Source: Streptomyces sp. Isolate_45
GTDB lineage: Bacteria > Actinomycetota > Actinomycetes > Streptomycetales > Streptomycetaceae
Direction of reading: 5' to 3'
Assembly (NCBI RefSeq): GCF_024721315.2
Contig: NZ_JANFAK020000048.1
Span: forward strand, 1-52,749
DNA length: 52,749 nt
The position numbers and the translations under genes were made by a program. How positions within the stretch are numbered: position 1 is the first letter of the stretch; the number at the start of each line of letters is the position of its first letter. The notes beneath the pieces are model-generated. The model ran no database searches and was not told where the DNA came from. It was given only the letters and a program-made list of their open reading frames with translations. Positions 16,660 to 23,909 of the stretch are shown in pieces.

Positions 16660-18201
16660 ATGACGAATCCCGCCGCCACGGCGCGCCTCGCCGGCCGCCG
16701 CGAATGGACTGCCTTCGCCGTCCTCCTGCTGCCCCTGCTCCTGGTCGCGATGGACGTGTCCGTCCTCTACTTCGCCGTCCCGGCCATCACCCGGGAGCTG
16801 GACCCGAGCGCCTCCCAGCAACTCTGGATCTTCGACAGCTACGCCTTCGCCCTCTCCGGACTGCTGATCACGATGGGCTCGCTGGGCGACCGCATCGGCC
16901 GCCGCAAGCTGCTGCTGATCGGCGCGTCCGCCTTCGGCCTGGCCTCCGTCGCCGCCGCGTACGCGACCAGCGCCGAGATGCTCATCGCGGCCCGCGTGCT
17001 GCTGGGCGTCGGCGGCGCGACCCTGATGCCGACCACCCTGGCCCTCGTGCGCAACCTCTTCCAGGACGACGCGCAGCGCGGCAAGGCCATCGCGATCTGG
17101 TCCGGCGCGATGACCGGCGGCATCGCCCTCGGCTCCGTACTGAGCGGCGTGCTGCTGAACCACTTCCACTGGGGTTCGGTCTTCCTGATCAACGTGCCCG
17201 CGATGCTGCTCCTCCTGGTCCTGGTCCCGGTTCTGGTACCGGAGTTCAAGGACCCGGCCCCGGGCCGCTTCGACCTGCTGGGCGTCCCGCTGTCCACGGC
17301 CGCCGTCCTGCCGGTCGTGTACGGGCTGAAGGAGATCGCCGCCGAGGGCTTCGGGCCGTTCCGCCTGGGCTGCCTCGCCGTCGGGGCGGTCTTCGGGTAC
17401 GCGTTCGTCCGCCGCCAACGCTCCCGGACCGACGCGATGATCGACCGGTCCCTGTTCCGGGGTCGCGGCTTCGGGGCGGGCATCGGGCTCAACGCGGTCG
17501 CCGCCTTCGCCATGATGGGCTCGGCCTACTTCACCACGCAGTACCTGCAGTCCGTCCTCGGCATGGACACCCTGGAGGCGGCCCTGTGGAGCCTCGCCCC
17601 CTCGCTCCTCATCGGCGCCGCCGCCCCGGCGAGCGCCGCCCTGGCCCGCAGGACCTGCCGCGCCCACGTCATCGCCGGCGGCTTCGCCCTCGCCGCGGCC
17701 GGGTTCGCCCTGATGGCCCTCACCGGCACCGATTCCCTGTGGCTGCTCCTGATCGCCGCCGGTGTGCTGGCCGCCGGCATCGTCACCGTGATGTCCCTGG
17801 TCTCCGACATGGCGCTGGCCGCCGCCCCCGCCGAGAAGGCCGGTTCGGCCGCCTCCCTGCTGGAGACGGGCCAGGAGTTCGGCGGGGCGCTCGGCATGGC
17901 CCTGCTGGGCAGCCTGGGCACCGCGGTCTACCGCGGCGACCTGGCCGGTACGGATCCGGCCGTACGGGAGACCCTGGGCGGCGCGGTCGCCACCGCCGGG
18001 CAACTCGGGGGCGGCGCGGGCGAGCGGCTGTTGTCCCTGGCCCGCGAGGCGTTCGTGCACGGCATGCAGTACGCGGCCTGGGGCGGGACGGCCCTCCTGC
18101 TGGGCGCGGCGGCGCTGACGCCGGTCCTGCTGCGGGGAACCGCCGCGACCTCTCCCACCGACGCCGAACCGGCCGGGACTCCCCCGGTGCCGGCCCGCTG
18201 A
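16660..18201 (+). CDS. MFS drug exporter, DHA2 family (14 helices)
   Basis: A 513-residue proton-coupled exporter of the QacA/LfrA/Mmr type. About 14 hydrophobic helices are visible. Motif-like features are MDVSVLYFAVPAITREL in helix 1 (D1-like), GDRIGRRKLLLIG between helices 2 and 3 (motif A), ARVLLGVGGATLMPTTLALV (motif B with the Arg), and WSGAMTGGIALGSVLSGVLL (motif C). Expected substrates are hydrophobic cations or antibiotics; none can be named. The divergent TetR gene is its likely repressor. The start is ATG 16660, with no strong ribosome site visible, so a very short leader is possible. Confidence 0.92.
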   Translation: MTNPAATARLAGRREWTAFAVLLLPLLLVAMDVSVLYFAVPAITRELDPSASQQLWIFDSYAFALSGLLITMGSLGDRIGRRKLLLIGASAFGLASVAAAYATSAEMLIAARVLLGVGGATLMPTTLALVRNLFQDDAQRGKAIAIWSGAMTGGIALGSVLSGVLLNHFHWGSVFLINVPAMLLLLVLVPVLVPEFKDPAPGRFDLLGVPLSTAAVLPVVYGLKEIAAEGFGPFRLGCLAVGAVFGYAFVRRQRSRTDAMIDRSLFRGRGFGAGIGLNAVAAFAMMGSAYFTTQYLQSVLGMDTLEAALWSLAPSLLIGAAAPASAALARRTCRAHVIAGGFALAAAGFALMALTGTDSLWLLLIAAGVLAAGIVTVMSLVSDMALAAAPAEKAGSAASLLETGQEFGGALGMALLGSLGTAVYRGDLAGTDPAVRETLGGAVATAGQLGGGAGERLLSLAREAFVHGMQYAAWGGTALLLGAAALTPVLLRGTAATSPTDAEPAGTPPVPAR

Positions 18202-18226
18202 GCCGCGCGGGACGGGGGTACGCGGA

Positions 18227-18254
18227 AGGGCCCGGGGTATGCGCCCCGGGCCCT
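18227..18254. terminator. Bidirectional terminator between MFS gene and serA
   Basis: Arms AGGGCCCGGGG (18227-18237) and CCCCGGGCCCT (18244-18254) with a 6-base loop, between convergent genes. Confidence 0.85.
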
Positions 18255-18274
18255 CGCGTCGTTGGTGGTTCCGC

Positions 18275-19864
18275 TCAGACGAGGTTGACCGTACGGGCCG
18301 AAGCGGCGCCGATCTCGTCCGAGATGGTCGCGAGGACGTCCACCGGGACCTCCGCGTCGACGGTGAGCACGACGAGAGCCTCGCCGCCCTCCTCGGCACG
18401 GGCGACCTGCATGCCCGCGATGTTCAGACCGGCCTCGCCGAGCAGCTGCCCGACCTTGCCGACCACGCCGGGACGGTCGGTGTAGCGCAGCACGATCATG
18501 TGGTCGGCCAGGGCCAGGTCCACGTCGTACTCGCCGACGCCCACGAGCTTCTGCAGGTGCTTCGGGCCCGCCAAGGTGCCGGAAACCGACACCTCCTGAC
18601 CGTCCGACAGGGTGCCGCGGACGGTCACCACGTTGCGGTGGTCCGGGGACTCCGAGCTGGTGGTGAGGCGGACCTCGACACCGCGCTCCTGCGCGAACAG
18701 CGGGGCGTTGACGTAGGAGACCGTCTCGTCGACGACGTCCTCGAAGACGCCCTTGAGCGCGGACAGTTCCAGCACCTTGACGTCGTGCTGGGTGATCTCG
18801 CCGCAGACCTCGACGTCGAGGCGGACCGCGACCTCGCCCGCGAGGGCGGTGAAGATGCGGCCGAGCTTCTCGGCGAGCGGCAGACCCGGACGGACGTCCT
18901 CGGCGATGACGCCGCCCTGGACGTTGACCGCGTCCGGGACGAGCTCACCGGCGAGCGCGAGGCGCACCGACTTCGCGACCGAGACACCGGCCTTCTCCTG
19001 GGCCTCGTCCGTGGACGCGCCCAGGTGCGGGGTGCAGACGACCTGGTCGAGCTCGAAGAGCGGGGAGTCCGTGCAGGGCTCCTTCGCGTACACGTCGAGG
19101 CCGGCGCCGGCGACGCGACCCTCCTTGATGGCCGCGTACAGGGCGGCCTCGTCCACGATCCCGCCGCGCGCGGCGTTGACGATGCGGACGGACGGCTTCA
19201 CCTTGTGCAGGGCCTCGTCCCCGATGAGACCGAGGGTCTCGGGGGTCTTGGGCAGGTGCACGGTGATGAAGTCGGCGACCTCCAGGAGCTCGTCCAGCGC
19301 CAGCATCTTGACGCCCATCTGGGCGGCGCGCGCGGGCTGCACGTAGGGGTCGTACGCGACGACCTTCATGCCGAAGGCCGACATGCGCTGGGCGACCAGG
19401 ACACCGATGCGGCCGAGGCCGACGACGCCGAGGACCTTCTCGCTGAGCTCGACGCCCGTGTACTTGTTCCGCTTCCACTCGCCGTTCTTCAGGGCGGTGT
19501 TGGCCTGCGGGATGTGGCGGGCCGTGGCGACGAGCAGGCCGCAGGCGAGCTCGGCGGCGGTCACGATGTTCGAGGTCGGCGCGTTGACGACCATCACGCC
19601 GGCCTTGGTGGCGGCGGAGACGTCGACGTTGTCCAGGCCGACACCGGCGCGGGCGACGACCTTCAGCTTCTTGGCGGCCGCGATGGCCTCGGCGTCCACC
19701 TTGGTGGCGGAACGGACCAGGATCGCGTCGACGTCGACGATCGCGGGCAGCAGCTCGGCGCGGTCCGCGCCGTTGACGTGCCTGATCTCGAAGTCCGGAC
19801 CGAGCGCGTCCACCGTGGCGGGCGACAGCTCTTCGGCGATGAGTACGACAGGTTTCGAGCTCAC
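18275..19864 (-). CDS. serA: D-3-phosphoglycerate dehydrogenase
   Basis: Catalyses the first step of serine synthesis, NAD-dependent oxidation of 3-phosphoglycerate. The 529 residues form the long type with a substrate/nucleotide domain (ARAGVGLDNVD; VVGLGRIGVLVAQ near 147-160; NAARGGIVDE; catalytic His in CTPHLGAST). An allosteric substrate-binding domain follows, and a C-terminal ACT domain (HMIVLRYTDRPGVVGKVGQL; AGMQVAR), the usual site of serine feedback. The GTG start at 19864 has GAGGA 6 bases upstream. It follows ilvC on the same strand but behind a strong terminator, so it is likely transcribed on its own. Confidence 0.96.
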   Translation of the reverse strand: MSSKPVVLIAEELSPATVDALGPDFEIRHVNGADRAELLPAIVDVDAILVRSATKVDAEAIAAAKKLKVVARAGVGLDNVDVSAATKAGVMVVNAPTSNIVTAAELACGLLVATARHIPQANTALKNGEWKRNKYTGVELSEKVLGVVGLGRIGVLVAQRMSAFGMKVVAYDPYVQPARAAQMGVKMLALDELLEVADFITVHLPKTPETLGLIGDEALHKVKPSVRIVNAARGGIVDEAALYAAIKEGRVAGAGLDVYAKEPCTDSPLFELDQVVCTPHLGASTDEAQEKAGVSVAKSVRLALAGELVPDAVNVQGGVIAEDVRPGLPLAEKLGRIFTALAGEVAVRLDVEVCGEITQHDVKVLELSALKGVFEDVVDETVSYVNAPLFAQERGVEVRLTTSSESPDHRNVVTVRGTLSDGQEVSVSGTLAGPKHLQKLVGVGEYDVDLALADHMIVLRYTDRPGVVGKVGQLLGEAGLNIAGMQVARAEEGGEALVVLTVDAEVPVDVLATISDEIGAASARTVNLV

Positions 19865-20093
19865 GTGGGTCCTCACAAGTCCATTGCGGACGGCCGTCCC
19901 GACGGCCGCAGGCGTGGAGGGGGTAGCCGCGTGGAAGACGCACGACACTGTGGGCCTGACGCGTTGTGTTGAGCAGTGTAGTAGCGGATTCGCAGCGGAA
20001 TTCCGCCTGTACGGAAGGATCACCCGTCCGAGATTGGCCGGCGTGGACAATCCGTGCCGTACGAGGCCTGTTTTCCGGCCGAGCCGGTGATGT

Positions 20094-20129
20094 GCGGCGG
20101 GGCCGGAACACGTGTTCCGGCCCCGCCGC
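20094..20129 (-). terminator. ilvC terminator, perfect 36-base palindrome
   Basis: The left half GCGGCGGGGCCGGAACAC (20094-20111) is followed by its exact reverse complement (20112-20129), 9 bases after the ilvC stop. It should end the ilvBNC transcript before serA. Confidence 0.9.
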
Positions 20130-20137
20130 CCACGAGA

Positions 20138-21139
20138 TCAGCTCTCGTCGTTGTCGACCCAGCTCATCAGCTTGCGCAGCTTCTTGCCGGTGGTCTCCAG
20201 CAGGTGGGCCTCGTCGGCCTTCTTGTACTCGTTGTACTTGGGCAGGCCCGCCTTGTACTCGGCCATCCAGGTGTTGGCGAACTCGCCGCTCTGGATCTCC
20301 GCGAGGACCTTCTTCATCTCGGCCTTGGTGGCGTCGGTGATGACGCGCGGGCCGGTGATGTAGTCGCCCCACTCGGCGGTCTCGGAGACCGACCAGCGCA
20401 TCTTCTCCAGGCCGCCCTCGTACATGAGGTCCACGATGAGCTTCAGCTCGTGCAGGCACTCGAAGTACGCGATCTCCGGCTGGTAGCCGGCCTCGGTCAG
20501 GGTCTCGAAGCCGGCCTTGACCAGGGCGGAGGCGCCACCGCAGAGGACGGCCTGCTCACCGAACAGGTCGGTCTCGGTCTCCTCGGTGAAGGTGGTCTTG
20601 ATGACGCCGGCGCGGGTGCCGCCGATGCCGGCCGCGTACGACAGCGCGAGGGCGAAGGCGGAACCGGTGAAGTCCTGCTCGACGGCGGCGATGCAGGGCA
20701 CGCCGCGGCCTTCCTCGTACTGGCGGCGGACGAGGTGACCCGGACCCTTCGGGGCGACCAGGGCGACGTCGACGTTGGCCGGGGGCTTGATGAAGCCGTA
20801 GCGGACGTTGAAGCCGTGGCCGAAGAAGAGCGCGTCGCCCTCTTCGAGGTGCTCCTTGATGGACTCCTCGTAGATCTCGGCCTGGAGCGGGTCCGGGGTG
20901 AGGATCATGATGACGTTCGCCCATGCGGCCGCCTCGGCCACCGGGACGACCTTCAGGCCCTGCTCCTCGGCCTTGGCCTTGGACTTCGAGCCCTCCTTGA
21001 GGCCGACGACGACGTCGACGCCGGAGTCACGGAGCGACAGCGCGTGGGCGTGGCCCTGGCTGCCGTATCCGATGACAGCGACCTTGCGGCCCTGGATGAT
21101 GGACAGGTCGGCGTCGTTCTCGTAGAACAGCTCGGCCAC
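20138..21139 (-). CDS. ilvC: Ketol-acid reductoisomerase
   Basis: Class I (short) KARI, 333 residues, which isomerises and reduces acetolactate or acetohydroxybutyrate with NADPH and magnesium. The nucleotide motif is VAVIGYGSQGHAHALSLRDS. The NADPH-phosphate loop, the PKGPGHLVRRQYEEG segment, and the metal ligands in DLFGEQAVLCGG and FECLHELKLIVDLMYEGG are present. GTG 21139 has AAGGAG about 9 bases upstream. It is the third gene of the ilvBNC operon, with a 102-base gap after ilvN and a terminator directly downstream. Confidence 0.97.
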   Translation of the reverse strand: MAELFYENDADLSIIQGRKVAVIGYGSQGHAHALSLRDSGVDVVVGLKEGSKSKAKAEEQGLKVVPVAEAAAWANVIMILTPDPLQAEIYEESIKEHLEEGDALFFGHGFNVRYGFIKPPANVDVALVAPKGPGHLVRRQYEEGRGVPCIAAVEQDFTGSAFALALSYAAGIGGTRAGVIKTTFTEETETDLFGEQAVLCGGASALVKAGFETLTEAGYQPEIAYFECLHELKLIVDLMYEGGLEKMRWSVSETAEWGDYITGPRVITDATKAEMKKVLAEIQSGEFANTWMAEYKAGLPKYNEYKKADEAHLLETTGKKLRKLMSWVDNDES

Positions 21140-21241
21140 TGGGATATCTCCTTGGTGCGCTGATGTTGCACCCACCGTACGGCGGGGAACGGAATCTGAG
21201 GTTCTTGGTCTCGCGATGCGAGCGGGAGCGTGTCCGGTCCG

Positions 21242-21766
21242 TCAGGCGCTGCGGTCGAGCGAGCGCAGGCTGCGGTCCGTGATGGACCGGCCGCCACGCC
21301 CTATGGCGATCGTGCCGGACTGGACCAGTTCCTTGATGCCGAAGGGCTCCAGCATCTTGAGCATCGCGCCGAGCTTGTCGGTGCCGCCCGTGGCCTCGAT
21401 GGTGACGGCGTCCGGGGAGACGTCGACCGTCTTGGCGCGGAACAGCTGGACGATCTCGACGATCTGCGAGCGGGTCTCGTTGTCGGCCCTGACCTTCACC
21501 AGAACGAGTTCGCGCTCGATGGCGTTGTGCGACTCCAGCTCGACGATCTTGAGCACGTTGACCAGCTTGTTCAGCTGCTTGGTCACCTGCTCCAGCGGGA
21601 GGTCCTCGACGTTCACGACGATGGTGATGCGCGAGATGTCGGGGTGCTCGGTGACGCCGACCGCGAGGGAGTCGATGTTGAACCCGCGTCGGGAGAACAG
21701 CGCGGCGATCCGGGCGAGGATGCCGGGCGTGTTCTCGACCAGGACGGAGAGCGTGTGCTTGGACAT
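21242..21766 (-). CDS. ilvN: Acetolactate synthase small (regulatory) subunit
   Basis: A 174-residue regulatory subunit of acetohydroxyacid synthase, which stimulates IlvB and gives valine feedback inhibition. The N-terminal ACT domain reads LSVLVENTPGILARIAALFS, with RRGFNIDSLAVG and ISRITIVV. The C-terminal domain contains RELVLVKVRAD and FRAKTVDVSPDAVTIEATG. The ATG at 21766 lies 32 bases after ilvB, consistent with one transcript. Confidence 0.96.
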   Translation of the reverse strand: MSKHTLSVLVENTPGILARIAALFSRRGFNIDSLAVGVTEHPDISRITIVVNVEDLPLEQVTKQLNKLVNVLKIVELESHNAIERELVLVKVRADNETRSQIVEIVQLFRAKTVDVSPDAVTIEATGGTDKLGAMLKMLEPFGIKELVQSGTIAIGRGGRSITDRSLRSLDRSA

Positions 21767-21798
21767 GTGAGGCGTTCTCTCTCTCAGGCTCTCTCGGC

Positions 21799-23676
21799 TC
21801 AGTCGTCTTCGTTGTCGCCGAAGTCGGGGCGGACGCCCCGGGCTGCCAGGACCTCGTCGTTGGAGGTGCCGGCGGCGACCATCGGCCACACCATGGCGTC
21901 CTCGTGGACGATGAAGTCGATGACGACGGGACGGTCGTTGATCGCGTTGGCCTCGGCGATGACCTTGTCCAGGTCGGCCGGGTCCTCGCAGCGCAGCGCG
22001 ACGCAGCCCATGGCCTCGGACAGCTTGACGAAGTCCGGGACGCGGGTGCCCTTGCGGGGGGCGTTGGACTCGCCGAGCTGGGAACCCACGTCGTGGCCGG
22101 TCGCGTCGCCGTGGAGCACGGTGTTGGAGTAGCGCTGGTTGTAGAACAGCGTCTGCCACTGGCGGACCATGCCCAGGGCGCCGTTGTTGATGATGGCGAC
22201 CTTGATCGGGATGTTGTTCAGCGCGCAGGTGGCCAGTTCCTGATTGGTCATCTGGAAGCAGCCGTCGCCGTCGATCGCCCAGACCGCACGGTCCGGCATG
22301 CCGACCTTGGCGCCCATCGCGGCCGGGACCGCGTAGCCCATCGTTCCGGCGCCGCCGGAGTTCAGCCAGGTGCGGGGCTCCTCGTACTTCACGAAGTGCG
22401 AGGCCCACATCTGGTGCTGGCCGACGCCCGCCGTGAAGATCGTGCCCTGCGGGGCGAGCGCGCCGATCCGCTCGATGACGTGCTGCGGGGAGAGCGAACC
22501 GTCCTCGGGCTGGTCGTAGCCGAGCGGGTAGGTCTCGCGCCAGCGGCTGAGGTCCTTCCACCAGGCGCTGTAGTCACCCGCGTTGCCGTCGGTGTGTTCG
22601 GCCTGGACCGCCTGGATCAGGTCGGCGATGACCTCGCGGGCGTCGCCCACGATCGGGACGTCGACCTCGCGGTTCTTGCCGATCTCGGCCGGGTCGATGT
22701 CCGCGTGGATCACCTTGGCGAAGGGGGCGAAGCTGTCCAGCTTGCCGGTGACGCGGTCGTCGAAACGGGTGCCGAGCGCGATCAGCAGGTCCGACTTCTG
22801 CAGCGCGGTGACGCCGGTGACCGAACCGTGCATGCCGGGCATGCCGACGTGCAGCGGGTGGCTGTCGGGGAAGGAGCCCAGGGCCATCAGGGTGGTCGCG
22901 ACCGGGACGCCGGTCAGCTCGGCGAGGACCTTCAGCTCGGCCGTGGCGCCGGACTTCATGATGCCGCCGCCGACGTAGAGGACCGGGCGCTTGGCCTGAC
23001 AGATGAGCTTGGCGGCCTCGCGGATCTGCTTGGCGTGCGGCTTGGTGACCGGCCGGTAGCCGGGCAGGTCCTGCGTGGGCGGCCAGGAGAAGGTGGTCTT
23101 CGCCTGGAGGGCGTCCTTGGCGATGTCGACGAGGACCGGGCCCGGGCGGCCGCTGGCGGCGATGTGGAAGGCCTCGGCGATGGTCTTCGCGATGTCCTCG
23201 GCCTTGGTGACCAGGAAGTTGTGCTTGGTGATCGGCATCGTGATGCCGACGATGTCCGCCTCCTGGAAGGCGTCGGTGCCGATCGCCTTGGAGGAGACCT
23301 GGCCGGTGATGGCGACGAGCGGGACGGAGTCCATGTGCGCGTCGGCGATCGGGGTGACCAGGTTGGTGGCGCCGGGGCCGGAGGTCGCCATGCAGACGCC
23401 GACCTTGCCGGTGGCCTGCGCGTAGCCGGTGGCGGCGTGGCCGGCCCCCTGCTCGTGGCGGACGAGGATGTGACGGACCTTCTTGCTGTCCATCATCGGG
23501 TCGTACGCGGGGAGGATGCAGCCACCCGGAATCCCGAAGACGGTGTCGCACCCCACCTCTTCGAGAGAGCGGATGAGGGACTGCGCACCCGTGACGTGCT
23601 CAACTGCGGTGGGCTGGTGTCCACCCGTACGGGGCCGCGGCTGCGGATGGTGGGCCCCGGTGGCCTGCTCGGTCAT
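21799..23676 (-). CDS. ilvB: Acetolactate synthase large (catalytic) subunit
   Basis: ThDP- and FAD-dependent condensation of two pyruvates, or pyruvate and 2-oxobutyrate, the first common step of Val/Leu/Ile synthesis. About 625 residues. The ThDP-activating glutamate is in HEQGAGHAATGYA (E75). The FAD region is in the middle, and the ThDP motif GDGCFQMTNQELATCALNN is near the C-terminus. ATG 23676 is preferred (AAGAG 7-8 bases upstream); an in-frame ATG at 23682 adds two residues. The N-terminal 25 residues are a His/Pro/Gln-rich extension. The gene sits behind a leader peptide and attenuator. Confidence 0.96.
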   Translation of the reverse strand: MTEQATGAHHPQPRPRTGGHQPTAVEHVTGAQSLIRSLEEVGCDTVFGIPGGCILPAYDPMMDSKKVRHILVRHEQGAGHAATGYAQATGKVGVCMATSGPGATNLVTPIADAHMDSVPLVAITGQVSSKAIGTDAFQEADIVGITMPITKHNFLVTKAEDIAKTIAEAFHIAASGRPGPVLVDIAKDALQAKTTFSWPPTQDLPGYRPVTKPHAKQIREAAKLICQAKRPVLYVGGGIMKSGATAELKVLAELTGVPVATTLMALGSFPDSHPLHVGMPGMHGSVTGVTALQKSDLLIALGTRFDDRVTGKLDSFAPFAKVIHADIDPAEIGKNREVDVPIVGDAREVIADLIQAVQAEHTDGNAGDYSAWWKDLSRWRETYPLGYDQPEDGSLSPQHVIERIGALAPQGTIFTAGVGQHQMWASHFVKYEEPRTWLNSGGAGTMGYAVPAAMGAKVGMPDRAVWAIDGDGCFQMTNQELATCALNNIPIKVAIINNGALGMVRQWQTLFYNQRYSNTVLHGDATGHDVGSQLGESNAPRKGTRVPDFVKLSEAMGCVALRCEDPADLDKVIAEANAINDRPVVIDFIVHEDAMVWPMVAAGTSNDEVLAARGVRPDFGDNEDD

Positions 23677-23758
23677 CGGCATTCTCTTCTCGAAGCTGAG
23701 GGTTTTACGAGGAGCGGGGATCCCCCGGGTCAGAGCCGGGGGCGTGTGCCAGTGCAAC

Positions 23759-23792
23759 AAAAAACCCCTCGTGCCGGGTGGCAAGCGAGGGG
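23759..23792 (-). terminator. ilvBNC attenuator hairpin
   Basis: On the minus strand, CCCCTCG and CGAGGGG (23786-23792 and 23765-23771) form a stem with an inner TGCC/GGCA pair, followed by six T residues (23759-23764). It lies 43 bases after the leader-peptide stop and 83 bases before ilvB. A T-tailed terminator is rare in Streptomyces and fits ribosome-mediated attenuation. A second hairpin (CCCCCGG with CCGGGGG, 23722-23742) lies between it and ilvB. Confidence 0.85.
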
Positions 23793-23834
23793 AGCGCGTC
23801 GGGAGTGTTGAGCGGGGACATGCAGGTCCCAGCT

Positions 23835-23876
23835 TCAGCCGACGCGCTTTCCAAGTACGAGAATTCGGGTGCGCAT
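23835..23876 (-). CDS. ilvB leader peptide
   Basis: A 13-codon ORF encoding MRTRILVLGKRVG, starting ATG 23876 with a strong purine-rich site (GGAGGGAGGG) 8 bases upstream. It has consecutive Ile-Leu-Val-Leu codons and a second Val near the end, the three amino acids made by the operon. Together with the T-tailed hairpin downstream this is the classic layout for translational attenuation: stalling on scarce Ile, Leu or Val tRNAs would prevent the terminator. The same peptide type is known from other Streptomyces ilvB leaders (from memory). Confidence 0.9.
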   Translation of the reverse strand: MRTRILVLGKRVG

Positions 23877-23909
23877 GGCATTGACCCTCCCTCCGGCGGG
23901 AGGTGGATG

